From NCBI GenBank assembly GCA_039707655.1, contig CM077673.1, forward strand, positions 6,396,001-6,460,000: a stretch of 64,000 nucleotides of DNA, written 5' to 3'. The number at the start of each line of letters is the position of its first letter. The first letter of the stretch is position 1. Below the pieces are notes generated by a model that did not search any database, had not been told where the DNA came from, and saw only the letters and a list, made by a program, of their open reading frames with translations. A program made the position numbers and the translations under genes. Shown here one piece after another: positions 1-11,342 of the stretch. This DNA is from Elymus sibiricus. Its lineage: Eukaryota > Streptophyta > Magnoliopsida > Poales > Poaceae.

Positions 1-83
1 CGTAAGCGGACCCCGGGGTTCCCCGAACATTTGGATCGCCCCGGGACCCATAATCAGAGAGTAATAGCATAGAAAACAGGTAA
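1..83 (+). repeat. Partial F monomer at window edge
   Basis: The right two thirds of an F monomer, starting inside GTAAGCGGACC. The array therefore continues beyond the left edge. Confidence 0.9.
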
Positions 84-2217
84 GAATGGACCAAATCTGC
101 GAGTTTTGGCGATGTCCCCGTAACCGGTCCACGGGCTTCCCCGAACGTTCGGACGACCACGACAACCAAAAAACAGTGAATAATAGAACAGGAAACTAGT
201 AAGAATGGACGAAATCTGCGAGTTTTGGTGAGGTCCCCGTAACCGGACCCTGGGCTTCCCCGAACGTTCGGACGACCACGACAACCAAAAAACAGTGAAT
301 AATAGCATAGAAAACTGGTAAGAATGCACCAAATTTGCGAGTTTTGGCAAGGTCCCCGTAACCGGACCCCGAGCATCCCCAAATGTTGGGACGACCACAA
401 CAACCAAAAACAGTGAATAATAGCATAGAAAACTGGTCAGACTGGACCAAATCTGCGGGTTCTGGCGAGGTCCCCGTAAGCGGACCCCATGGTTCCCCGA
501 ACGTCTCGATCGTCCCAAGACCCAAAATCAGTGACTAATAGCATAGAAAACTGGCCGGAACAGACAAAATCTGCTAGTTTTGGCGAGGTCCCGGTAACCG
601 GTCCACGGGCTTCCCCGAATTTCGGACGGCCACGACAACCAAAAAAACAGTGAATAATATCATAGAAATCTGGTCAGAATGGACAAAATCTGCGAGTTTT
701 GGCGAGGTCCCCGTAAGCGGACCCCGGGGTTCCCCGAACATTTGGATCGCCCCGGGACCCATAATCAGACAGTAATAGCATAGAAAACAGGTAAGAATTG
801 ACCAAATCTGCGAGTTTTGGCGATGTCACCGTAACCGGTCCACGGGCTTCCCCGAACGTTCGGACGACCAAGACAACGAAAAAACAGTGAATAATAGCAC
901 AGAAAACTAGTAAGAATGGACCAAATCTGCGAGTTTTGGCGAGGTCCCCGTAATCGGACCCCCGGCTTCCCCGAACGTTCGGACGACCACGACAATCAAA
1001 AAACAGTGAATAATAGCATAGAAAACGGGTAAGAATGGACCAAATCTGCGAGTTTTGGCAAGGTCCCCGTAACCGGTCCCCGGGCATCCCCAAATGTTGG
1101 GACGACCACAACAACCAAAAACAGTGAATACTAGCATAGAAAACAGGTAAGAATGGACCAAATCTGCGAGTTTTGGCGAGGTCCCCGTAAGCGGACCCCA
1201 TGGTTCCCCGAACGTTTCGATCGTCCCGAGACCCAAAATCAGTGGGTAATAGCATAAAAAACTGGCCGGAACAGACAAAATCTGCTAGTTTTGGCGAGGT
1301 CCCGGTAATTGGTCCACGGGCTTCCCCGATGTTCGGACGGCCACGACAACCAAAAAAGCAGTGAATAGTAGCATAGAAATCTGGTCAGAATGGACAAAAT
1401 CTGCGAGTTTTGGCGAGGTCCCCGTAAGCGGACCCCGGGGTTCCCCGAACATTTGGATCGCCCCGGGACCCATAATCAGAGAGTAATAGCATAGAAAACA
1501 GGTAAGAATTGACCAAATCTGCGAGTTTTGGCGATGTCACCGTAACCGGTCCACGGGCTCCCCCGAACGTTCGGACGACCAAGACAACCAAAAAACAGTG
1601 AATAATAGAACAGGAAACTAGTAAGAATGGACCAAATCTGCGAGTTTTGGCGAGGTCCCCGTAACCGGACCCCGGGCTTCCCCGAACGTTCGGACGACCA
1701 CGACAACCAAAAAACAGTCAATAATAGCATAGAAAACTGGTAAGAATGGACCAAATCTGCGAGTTTTCGCAAGGTCCCCGTAACCGGTCCCCGGGCATCC
1801 CCAAATGTTGGGACGACCACAACAACCAAAAACAGTGAATAATAGCATAGAAAACAGGTAAGAATGGACCAAATCTGCGAGTTTTGGCGAGGTCCCCGTA
1901 AGTGGACCCCATGGTTCCCCGAACGTTTCGATCGTCCCGAGACCCAAAATCAGTGAGTAATAGCATAGAAAACTGGCCGGAAAAGACAAAATCTGCTAGT
2001 TTTGCCGAGGTCCCGGTAACCGGTCCACGGGCTTCCCCGAATGTTCGGACGGCCACGACAACCAAAAAAACAGTGAATAATAGCATAGAAATCTGGTCAG
2101 AATGGACAAAATCTGCGAGTTTTGGCAAGGTCCCCGTAAGAGGACCCCGGGGTTCCCCGAACATTTGGATTGCCCCGGGACCCATAATCAGAGAGTAATA
2201 GCATAGAAAACCGGTAC
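84..2217 (+). repeat. Three A-B-C-D-E-F hexamers (84-794, 795-1505, 1506-2217)
   Basis: Three canonical hexamers in order. The first is the most diverged: A has GATGTCCCCG and AGAACAGGAAAC, C has GCACCAAATTTGC, and D has GGGTTCTGG and AACGTCTCG. These variants tie it to the diverged haplotype of 2218-2928 and to a fragment at 43459-43815. The F to A boundary of the second and third units reads GGTAAGAATTGACC, also a lineage mark. Confidence 0.88.
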
Positions 2218-2928
2218 GAATTGACCAAATCTGCGAGTTTTGGCGATGTCCCCGTAACCGGTCCACGGGCTTCCCCGAACATTCGGACGACCACGAAAAC
2301 CAAAAAACAGTGAATAATAGAACATTAAACTAGTAAGAATGGACCAAATCTGCGAGTTTTGGCGAGGTCCCCGTAACCGGACCCTGGGCTTCCCCGAACG
2401 TTCGGACGACCACGACAACCAAAAAACAGTGAATAATAGCATAGAAAACTAGTAAGAATGCACCAAATTTGCGAGTTTTGGCAAGGTTCCCGTAACCGGA
2501 CCCCGAGGATCCCCAAATGTTGGGACGACCACAACAACCAAAAACAGTGAATAATAGCATAGAAAACTGGTCAGACTGGACCAAATCTGGGAGTTCTGGC
2601 GAGCTCCCCGTAAGCGGACCCCATGGTTCCCCGAACGTCTCGATCGTCCCGAGACCCAAAATCAGTGAGTAATAGCATAGAAAACTGGCCGAAACAGACA
2701 AAATCTGCTAGTTTTGGCGAGGTCCCATAACCGGTCCACGGGCTTCCCCGAATGATCGGACGGCCACGACAACCAAAAAAACAGTGAATAATAGCATAGA
2801 AATCTGGTCAGAATGGACAAAATCTGCGAGTTTTGGCGAGGTCCCCGTAAGCGGAACCCGGGGTTCCCCAAACATTTGGATCGCCCCAGGACCCATAATC
2901 AGTGAGTAATAGCATAGAAAACAGGTAA
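2218..2928 (+). repeat. Diverged-haplotype hexamer, copy 1 (711 bp)
   Basis: Normal A-B-C-D-E-F order but many private changes: A ends ACATTAAACTAG, C starts GAATGCACCAAATTTGC, D has CTGGGAGTTCTGGCGAGCTCC, E has lost two bases (TCCCATAACC) and reads GAATGATCGG, and F has GGAACCCGGGG and CCCCAAACA. The same set recurs at 4351-5061 and 57218-57928, and its A monomer at 11343-11461. Confidence 0.88.
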
Positions 2929-3638
2929 GAATGGACCAAATCTGCGAGTTTTGGCGATGTTACCGTAACCGTTCCACGGGTTTCCCCGAACGTTCGGACG
3001 ACCAAGACAACCAAAAAACAGTGAATAATAGCACAGAAAACTAGTAAGAATGGACCAAATCTGAGTTTTGGCGAGGTCCCCGTAACCGGACCCTGGGCTT
3101 CCCCGAACGTTCGGACGACCACGACAACCAAAAAACAGTGAATAATAGCATAGAAAACAGGTAAGAATGGACCAAATCTGCGAGTTTTGGCAAGGTCCCC
3201 GTAACCGGACCCCGGGCATCCCCAAATGTTGGGACGACCACAACAACCAAAAACAGTGAATACTAGCATAGAAAACAGGTAAGAATGGACCAAATCTGCG
3301 AGTTTTGGCGAGGTCCCCGTAAGCGGACCCCATGGTTCCCCGAACGTTTCGATCGTCCCGAGACCCAAAATCAGTGAGTAATAGCATAAAAAACTGGCTG
3401 GAACAGACAAAATCTGCTAGTTTTGGCGAGGTCCCAGTAATTGGTCCACGGGCTTCCCCGAATGTTCGGACGGCCACGACAACCAAAAAAACAGTGAATA
3501 ATAGCATAGAAATCTGGTCAGAATGGAGAAAATCTGCGAGTTTTGGCGAGGTCCCCGTAAGCGGACCCCGGGGTTCCCCGAACATTTGGATCGCCCCGGG
3601 ACCCATAATCAGAGAGTAATAGCATAGAAAACAGGTAA
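2929..3638 (+). repeat. Hexamer A2-B'-C-D-E-F (710 bp)
   Basis: A hexamer in which A carries GATGTTACCG and B carries the 2-bp deletion. This is the only place where the A2-B' pair sits as a simple replacement of A-B, so it may represent the parental arrangement of the A2-B'-A2-B' blocks further right. C is followed by AATACTAGC, D reads GCATAAAAAACTGGC, E reads CAGTAATTGG and F starts GAATGGAGAAAA. The same D-E-F variants reappear at 32201-32556, 48321-48676 and 51761-52116. Confidence 0.85.
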
Positions 3639-4350
3639 GAATGGACCAAATCTGCGAGTTTTGGCGATGTCACCGTAACCGGTCCACGGGCTTCCCCGAA
3701 CGTTCGGACGACCAAGAGAACCAAAAAACAGTGAATAATAGCACAGAAAACTAGTAAGAATGGACCAAATCTGCGAGTTTTGGCGAGGTCCCCGTAACCG
3801 GACCCCGGGCTTCCCCGAACGTTCGGACGACCACGACAACCAAAAAACAGTGAATAATAGCATAGAAAACTGGTAAGAATGGACCAAATCTGCGAGTTTT
3901 GGCAAGGTCCCCGTAACCGGACCCCGGGCATCCCCAAATGTTGGGACGACCACAACAACCAAAAATAGTGAATAATAGCATAGAAAACAGGTAAGAATGG
4001 ATCAAATCTGCGAGTTTTGGCGAGGTCCCCGTAAGCGGACCCCATGGTTCCCCGAACGTTTCGATCGTCCCGAGACCCAAAACCAGTGAGTAATAGCATA
4101 GAAAACTGGCCGGAAAAGACAAAATCTGCTAGTTTTGGCGAGGTCCCGGTAACCGGTCCACGGGCTTCCCCGAATGTTCGGACGGCCACGACAACCAAAA
4201 AAACAGTCAATAATAGCATAGAAATCTGGTCAGAATGGACAAAATCTGCGAGTTTTGGCAAGGTCCCCGTAAGCGGACCCCGGGGTTCCCCGAACATTTG
4301 GATTGCCCCGGGACCCATAATCAGAGAGTAATAGCATAGAAAACCGGTAC
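3639..4350 (+). repeat. Canonical hexamer (712 bp)
   Basis: A 3639, B 3758, C 3877, D 3995, E 4113, F 4233. D starts with GGATCAAATCTG and has AAACCAGTGAG, E has CAGTCAATA and F has GGCAAGG and GGATTGCC. The D-E-F part recurs at 10987-11342, 6992 bp away. Confidence 0.88.
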
Positions 4351-5061
4351 GAATTGACCAAATCTGCGAGTTTTGGCGATGTCCCCGTAACCGGTCCACG
4401 GGCTTCCCCGAACATTCGGACGACCACGAAATCCAAAAAACAGTGAATAATAGAACATTAAACTAGTAAGAATGGATCAAATCTGCGAGTTTTGGCGAGG
4501 TCCCCGTAACCGGACCCTGGGCTTCCCCGAACGTTCGGACGACCACGACAACCAAAAAACAGTGAATAATAGCATAGAAAACTAGTAAGAATGCACCAAA
4601 TTTGCGAGTTTTGGCAAGGTTCCCGTAACCGGACCCCGAGGATCCCCAAATGTTGGGACGACCACAACAACCAAAAACAGTGAATAATAGCATAGAAAAC
4701 TGGTCAGACTGGACCAAATCTGGGAGTTCTGGCGAGCTCCCCGTAAGCGGACCCCATGGTTCCCCGAACGTCTCGATCGTCCCGAGACCCAAAATCAGTG
4801 AGTAATAGCATAGAAAACTGGCCGAAACAGACAAAATCTGCTAGTTTTGGCGAGGTCCCATAACCGGTCCACGGGCTTCCCCGAATGATCGGACGGCCAC
4901 GACAACCAAAAAAACAGTGAATAATAGCATAGAAATCTGGTCAGAATGGACAAAATCTGCGAGTTTTGGCGAGGTCCCCGTAAGCGGAACCCGGGGTTCC
5001 CCAAACATTTGGATCGCCCCAGGACCCATAATCAGTGAGTAATAGCATAGAAAACAGGTAA
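4351..5061 (+). repeat. Diverged-haplotype hexamer, copy 2 (711 bp)
   Basis: Near-identical to 2218-2928 at an offset of 2133 bp (three hexamers), with the same 2-bp loss in E. It differs in A (CGAAATCC against CGAAAACC) and B (GGATCAAATC against GGACCAAATC). It lies inside the segment copied to 57.1-60.8 kb. Confidence 0.88.
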
Positions 5062-5773
5062 GAATGGACCAAATCTGCGAGTTTTGGCGATGTCACCGTA
5101 ACCGTTCCACGGGCTTCCCCGAACGTTCGGACGACCAAGACAACCAAAAAACAGTGAATAATAGCATAGAAAACTAGTAAGAATGGACCAAATCTGCGAG
5201 TTTTGTGGAGGTCCCCGTAACCGGACCCCGGGCTTCCCCGAACGTTCGGACTACCACGACAACCAAAAAACAGTGAATAATAGCGTAGAAAACTGGTAAG
5301 ACTGGACCAAATCTGCGAGTTTTGGCAAGGTCCCCGTAACTGGACCCCGGGCATCCCCAAATGTTGGGACGACCACAACAACCAAAAACAGTGAATACTA
5401 GCATAGATAACAGGTAAGAATGGACCAAATCTGCGAGTTTTGGCGAGGTCCCCGTAAGCGGACCCCATGGTTCCCCGAACGTTTCGATCGTCCCGAGACC
5501 CAAAATCAGTGAGTAATAGCATAGAAAACTGGCCGGAAAAGACAAAATCTGCTAGTTTTGGCGAGGTCCCGGTAACCGGTCCACGGGCTTCCCCGAATGT
5601 TCGGACGGCCACGACAACCAAAAAAACAGTGAATAATAGCATAGAAATCTGGTCAGAATGGACAAAATCTGCGAGTTTTGGCGAGGTCCCCGTAAGCGGA
5701 CCCCGGGGTTCCCCGAACATTTGGATCGCCCCGGGACCCATAATCAGAGAGTAATAGCAAAGAAAATAGGTAA
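5062..5773 (+). repeat. Canonical hexamer, TGTGGAGG lineage (712 bp)
   Basis: B has TTTTGTGGAGGTCC and ends AGCGTAGAAAAC, and C has ATAACAGG. These three marks travel together in hexamers at 21652, 23195, 28172, 30542, 38364, 41444, 46661, 50101, 53540, 55676 and 57929 (some copies carry only part of the set), defining one hexamer lineage scattered across the array. Confidence 0.85.
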
Positions 5774-6247
5774 GAATGGACCAAATCTGCGAGTTTTGGC
5801 GATGTCACCGTAACCGTTCCACGGGCTTCCCCGAACGTTCGGACGACCAAGACAACCAAAAAACAGTGAATAATAGCATAGAAAACTAGTAAGAATGGAC
5901 CAAATCTGCGAGTTTTGGCGAGGTCCCCGTAACCGGACCCCGGGCTTCCCCGAACGTTCGGACGACCAGGACAACCAAAAAACTGTGAATAATAGCATAG
6001 AAAACTGGTAAGAATGGACCAAATCTGCGAGTTTTGGCAAGGTCCCCGTAACCGGACCCCGAGCATCCCCAAATGTTGGGACGACCACAACAACCAAAAA
6101 CAGTGAATAATAGCATAGAAAACTGGTCAGACTAGACCAAATATGCGAGTTTTGGCGAGGTCCCCGTAAGCGGACCCCGGGGTTCCCCGAACATTTGGAT
6201 CGCCCCGGGACCCATAATCAGAGAGTAATAGCATAGAAAACAGGTAA
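5774..6247 (+). repeat. 4-mer A-B-C-F* (474 bp)
   Basis: First of the shortened units: A 5774, B 5893, C 6012, F* 6130. B has GACCAGGAC with AAACTGTGAATAA, a mark also found at 9330, 58760, 61130 and 63500. The unit is always followed by an A monomer with GGGCATCCCCGAACG, except where later rearranged. Confidence 0.87.
6130..6247 (+). repeat. Chimeric monomer F* (D start fused to F), deletion junction
   Basis: This monomer follows C where D is expected. It begins GACTAGACCAAATATGCGAG, like the D start of diverged hexamers (GACTGGACC at 440 and 2574), but continues as F. Its neighbours are C on the left and A on the right, so D's remainder and E (about 238 bp) are missing. The simplest reading is unequal crossover between the shared left ends of D and F. 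The same chimera with its private bases recurs 23 times, so it arose once and was amplified. Confidence 0.85.
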
Positions 6248-6366
6248 GAATGGACCAAATCTGCGAGTTTTGGCGATGTCACCGTAACCGTTCCACGGGC
6301 ATCCCCGAACGTTCGGACGACCAAGACAACCAAAAAACAGTGAATAATAGCACAGAAAACTAGTAA

Positions 6367-6485
6367 GAATGGACCAAATCTGCGAGTTTTGGCGATGTTA
6401 CCGTAACCGTTCCACGGGCTTCCCCGAACGTTCGGACGACCAAGACAACCAAAAAACAGTGAATAATAGCACAGAAAACTAGTAA
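6367..6485 (+). repeat. Monomer variant A2 (exemplar)
   Basis: An A-type monomer with GATGTTACCG instead of GATGTCACCG and with CGTTCCACGGGC. It is always followed by the short B' monomer in the composite units. The same pair stands in normal A-B position in the hexamer at 2929-3638, its likely source form. Confidence 0.8.
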
Positions 6486-6602
6486 GAATGGACCAAATCT
6501 GAGTTTTGGCGAGGTCCCCGTAACCGGACCCTGGGCTTCCCCGAACGTTCGGACGACCACGACAACCAAAAAACAGTGAATAATAGCACATAAAACTAGT
6601 AA
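6486..6602 (+). repeat. Monomer variant B' (exemplar, 117 bp)
   Basis: A B-type monomer that lacks two bases in the left end (AAATCTGAGTT instead of AAATCTGCGAGTT). It has CCCTGGGC, and in most copies ends ACATAAAACTAGTAA. The 2-bp deletion makes it the shortest monomer class. It is a clean marker for the A2-B' dimer block. Confidence 0.85.
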
Positions 6603-7431
6603 GAATGGACCAAATCTGCGAGTTTTGGCGATGTTACCGTAACCGTTCCACGGGCTTCCCCGAACGTTCGGACGACCAAGACAACCAAAAAACAGTGAAT
6701 AATAGCACAGAAAACTAGTAAGAATGGACCAAATCTGAGTTTTGGCGAGGTCCCCGTAACCGGACCCTGGGCTTCCCCGAACGTTCGGACGACCACGACA
6801 ACCAAAAAACAGTGAATAATAGCACATAAAACTAGTAAGAATGGACCAAATCTGCGAGTTTTGGCGAGGTCCCCGTAACCGGTCCACGGGCTTCCCCGAA
6901 CGTTTGGATGACCACGACAACCAAAAAACAGTCAATAATAGCATAGAAAACTGGTAAGAATTGACCAAATCTGCGAGTTTTCGCAAGGTCCCAGTAACCG
7001 GTCCCCGGGCATCCCCAAATGTTGGGACGACCACAACAACCAAAAACAGTGAATAATAGCATAGAAAACAGGTAAGAATGGACCAAATCTGCGAGTTTTG
7101 GCGAGGTCCCCGTAAGCGGACCCCAAGGTTCCCCGAACGTTTCGATCGTCCCGAGACCCAAAATCAGTGAGTAATAGCATAGAAAACTGGCCGGAAAAGA
7201 CAAAATCTGCTAGTTTTGGCGAGGTCCCGGTAACCGGTCCACGGGCTTCCCCGAATGTTCGGACGGCCACGACAACCAAAAAAACAGTGAATAATAGCAT
7301 AGAAATCTGGTCAGAATGGACAAAATCTGCGAGTTTTGGACAGGTCCCCGTAAGCGGACCCCGGGGTTCCCCGAACATTTGGATCGCCCCGGGACCCATA
7401 ATCAGAGAGTAATAGCAAAGAAAACAGGTAA

Positions 7432-8498
7432 GAATGGACCAAATCTGCGAGTTTTGGCGAGGTCCCCGTAACCGGACCCCGGGCTTCCCCGAACGTTCGG
7501 ACGACCAGGACAACCAAAAAACAGTGAATAATAGCATAGAAAACTGGTAAGAATGGACCAAATCTGCGAGTTTTGGCAAGGTCCCCGTAACCGGACCCCG
7601 AGCTTCCCCGAATGTTTGGACGACCACGACAACCAAAAAACAGTGAATAATAGCATAGAAAACTGGTAAGAATGGACCAAATCTGCGAGTTTTGGCAAGG
7701 TCCCCGTAACCGGACCCCGGGCATCCCCAAATGTTGGGACAACCACAACAACCAAAAACAGTGAATAATAGCATAGAAAACAGGTAAGAATGGACCAAAT
7801 CTGCGAGTTTTGGCGAGGTCCCCGTAAGCGGACCCCATGGTTCCCCGAACGTTTCGATCGTCCCGAGACCCAAAATCAGTGAGTAATAGCATAGAAAACT
7901 GGCCGGAACAGACAAAATCTGCTAGTTTTGGCGAGGTCCCGGTAACCGGTCCACGGGCTTCCCCGAATGTTCGGACGGCCACGACAACCAAAAAACAGTG
8001 AATAATAGCATAGAAAACTGGTAAGAATGGACCAAATCTGCGAGTTTTGGCAAGGTCCCCGTAACCGGACCCCGGGCATCCCCAAATGTTGGGACAACCA
8101 CAACAACCAAAAACAGTGAATAATAGCATAGAAAACAGGTAAGAATGGACCAAATCTGCGAGTTTTGGCGAGGTCCCCGTAAGCGGACCCCATGGTTCCC
8201 CGAACGTTTCGATCGTCCCGAGACCCAAAATCAGTGAGTAATAGCATAGAAAACTGGCCGGAACAGACAAAATCTGCTAGTTTTGGCGAGGTCCCGGTAA
8301 CCGGTCCACGGGCTTCCCCGAATGTTCGGACGGCCACGACAACCAAAAAAACAGTGAATAATAGCATAGAAATCTGGTCAGAATGGACAAAATCTGCGAG
8401 TTTTGGACAGGTCCCCGTAAGCGGACCCCGGGGTTCCCCGAACATTTGGATCGCCTCGGGACCCATAATCAGTGAGTAATAGCATAGAAAACAGGTAA
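7432..8498 (+). repeat. 9-mer B-CB-C-D-EB-C-D-E-F (1067 bp)
   Basis: The unit starts with B directly after F. The monomer at 7551-7669 starts as C and continues as B (CB). The monomer at 7906-8024 starts as E and ends as B (EB), so C-D follow a second time. Compared with the 712-bp unit at 14425-15136, this unit holds an extra 355 bp (three monomers). The EB chimera marks that duplication. Confidence 0.82.
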
Positions 8499-9210
8499 GA
8501 ATGGACCAAATCTGTGAGTTTTGGCGATGTCACCGTAACCGTTCCACGGGCTTCCCCGAACGTTCGGACGACCAAGACAACCAAAAAACAGTGAATAATA
8601 GCATAGAAAACTAGTAAGAATGGACCAAATCTGTGAGTTTTGGCGATGTCACCGTAACCGTTCCACGGGCTTCCCCGAACGTTCGGACGACCAAGACAAC
8701 CAAAAAACAGTGAATAATAGCATAGAAAACCGGTAAGAATGGACAAAATCTGCGAGTTTTGGCAAGGTCCCCGTAACCGGACCCTGGGCATCCCCAAATG
8801 TTGGGACGACCACAACAACCAAAAGCAGTGAATAATAGCATAGAAAACAAGTAAGAATGGACCAAATCTGCGAGTTTTGGCGAGGTCCCCGTAAGCGGAC
8901 CCCATGGTTCCCCGAACGTTTCGATCGTCCCGAGACCCAAAATCAGTGAGTAATAGCATAGAAAACTGGCCGGAAAAGACAAAATCTGCTAGTTTTGGCG
9001 AGGTCCCGGTAACCGGTCCACGGGCTTCCCCGAATGTTCGGACGGCCACGACAACCAAAAAAACAGTGAATAATAGCATAGAAATCTGGTCAGAATGGAC
9101 AAAATCTGCGAGTTTTGGCGAGGTCCCCGTAAGCGGACCCCGGGGTTCCCCGAACATTTGGATCGCCCCGGGACCCATAATCAGAGAGTAATAGCAAAGA
9201 AAATAGGTAA
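8499..9210 (+). repeat. Hexamer A-A-C-D-E-F (712 bp)
   Basis: Two A-type monomers with CTGTGAGTT stand in a row (8499 and 8618); the second ends AAAACCGGTAA and takes the place of B. C has CCCTGGGCATCC and AAAAGCAG and ends AAAACAAGTAA. That C is repeated at 12293-12410. D-E-F are as at 5418-5773. Confidence 0.83.
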
Positions 9211-10275
9211 GAATGGACCAAATCTGCGAGTTTTGGCGATGTCACCGTAACCGTTCCACGGGCTTCCCCGAACGTTCGGACGACCAAGACAACCAAAAAA
9301 CAGTGAATAATAGCATAGAAAACTAGTAAGAATGGACCAAATCTGCGAGTTTTGGCGAGGTCCCCGTAACCGGACCCCGGGCTTCCCCGAACGTTCGGAC
9401 GACCAGGACAACCAAAAAACTGTGAATAATAGCATAGAAAACTGGTAAGAATGGACCAAATCTGCGAGTTTTGGCAAGGTCCCCGTAACCGGACCCCGAG
9501 CATCCCCAAATGTTGGGACGACCACAACAACCAAAAACAGTGAATAATAGCATAGAAAACTGGTCAGACTAGACCAAATATGCGAGTTTTGGCGAGGTCC
9601 CCGTAAGCGGACCCCGGGGTTCCCCGAACATTTGGATCGCCCCGGGACCCATAATCAGAGAGTAATAGCATAGAAAACAGGTAAGAATGGACCAAATCTG
9701 CGAGTTTTGGCGATGTCACCGTAACCGTTCCACGGGCATCCCCGAACGTTCGGACGACCAAGACAACCAAAAAACAGTGAATAATAGCACAGAAAACTAG
9801 TAAGAATGGACCAAATCTGCGAGTTTTGGCGATGTTACCGTAACCGTTCCACGGGCTTCCCCGAACGTTCGGACGACCAAGACAACCAAAAAACAGTGAA
9901 TAATAGCACAGAAAACTAGTAAGAATGGACCAAATCTGAGTTTTGGCGAGGTCCCCGTAACCGGACCCTGGGCTTCCCCGAACGTTCGGACGACCACGAC
10001 AACCAAAAAACAGTGAATAATAGCACATAAAACTAGTAAGAATGGACCAAATCTGCGAGTTTTGGCGATGTTACCGTAACCGTTCCACGGGCTTCCCCGA
10101 ACGTTCGGACGACCAAGACAACCAAAAAACAGTGAATAATAGCACAGAAAACTAGTAAGAATGGACCAAATCTGAGTTTTGGCGAGGTCCCCGTAACCGG
10201 ACCCTGGGCTTCCCCGAACGTTCGGACGACCACGACAACCAAAAAACAGTGAATAATAGCACATAAAACTAGTAA
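9211..10275 (+). repeat. 4-mer A-B-C-F* plus 5-mer A-A2-B'-A2-B' (1065 bp)
   Basis: A copy of 5774-6838 at an offset of 3437 bp. The expected B-C-D-E-F of the 10-mer is absent: after the second B' the array jumps to the B-CB type of 7432. The break falls in the shared B start, near 10276. Confidence 0.84.
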
Positions 10276-11342
10276 GAATGGACCAAATCTGCGAGTTTTG
10301 GCGAGGTCCCCGTAACCGGACCCCGGGCTTCCCCGAACGTTCGGACGACCAGGACAACCAAAAAACAGTGAATAATAGCATAGAAAACTGGTAAGAATGG
10401 ACCAAATCTGCGAGTTTTGGCAAGGTCCCCGTAACCGGACCCCGAGCTTCCCCGAATGTTTGGACGACCACGACAACCAAAAAACAGTGAATAATAGCAT
10501 AGAAAACTGGTAAGAATGGACCAAATCTGCGAGTTTTGGCAAGGTCCCCGTAACCGGACCCCGGGCATCCCCAAATGTTGGGACAACCACAACAACCAAA
10601 AACAGTGAATAATAGCATAGAAAACAGGTAAGAATGGACCAAATCTGCGAGTTTTGGCGAGGTCCCCGTAAGCGGACCCCATGGTTCCCCGAACGTTTCG
10701 ATCGTCCCGAGACCCAAAATCAGTGAGTAATAGCATAGAAAACTGGCCGGAACAGACAAAATCTGCTAGTTTTGGCGAGGTCCCGGTAACCGGTCCACGG
10801 GCTTCCCCGAATGTTCGGACGGCCACGACAACCAAAAAACAGTGAATAATAGCATAGAAAACTGGTAAGAATGGACCAAATCTGCGAGTTTTGGCAAGGT
10901 CCCCGTAACCGGACCCCGGGCATCCCCAAATGTTGGGACGACCACAACAACCAAAAATAGTGAATAATAGCATAGAAAACAGGTAAGAATGGATCAAATC
11001 TGCGAGTTTTGGCGAGGTCCCCGTAAGCGGACCCCATGGTTCCCCGAACGTTTCGATCGTCCCGAGACCCAAAACCAGTGAGTAATAGCATAGAAAACTG
11101 GCCGGAAAAGACAAAATCTGCTAGTTTTGGCGAGGTCCCGGTAACCGGTCCACGGGCTTCCCCGAATGTTCGGACGGCCACGACAACCAAAAAAACAGTC
11201 AATAATAGCATAGAAATCTGGTCAGAATGGACAAAATCTGCGAGTTTTGGCAAGGTCCCCGTAAGCGGACCCCGGGGTTCCCCGAACATTTGGATTGCCC
11301 CGGGACCCATAATCAGAGAGTAATAGCATAGAAAACCGGTAC
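10276..11342 (+). repeat. 9-mer B-CB-C-D-EB-C-D-E-F (1067 bp)
   Basis: The same plan as 7432-8498 for its first five monomers (offset 2844). From C 10869 onward it follows the 3877-4350 sequence instead, including GGATCAAATC and AAACCAGTG. The unit is therefore a mosaic of two earlier segments, with the switch in or near the C monomer. Confidence 0.82.

Larger units (their letters stand above)
6248..7431 (+). repeat. 10-mer A-A2-B'-A2-B'-B-C-D-E-F (1184 bp)
   Basis: An extended unit in which the A2-B' dimer (236 bp) is tandemly doubled between A and B. A carries GGGCATCC, like C. B has GTTTGGATGACC and CAGTCAATA, C has TTTTCGCAAGGTCCCAG, D has CCCCAAGGTT (NcoI lost) and F has GGACAGG. Copies of this version are at 13241, 59115 and 61485. 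Confidence 0.87.

Noticed and set aside
1..5773. Left part of the window as the true edge of the array
   Set aside because: It has more private mutations, but the same diverged haplotype returns at 57.2 kb and the sequence enters the window in mid-monomer, so an edge cannot be claimed.
7906..8142. A transposon insertion behind the extra 355 bp at 7.8-8.1 kb
   Set aside because: The extra sequence consists of normal satellite monomers with an E/B chimera, so it is a duplication and not foreign DNA.
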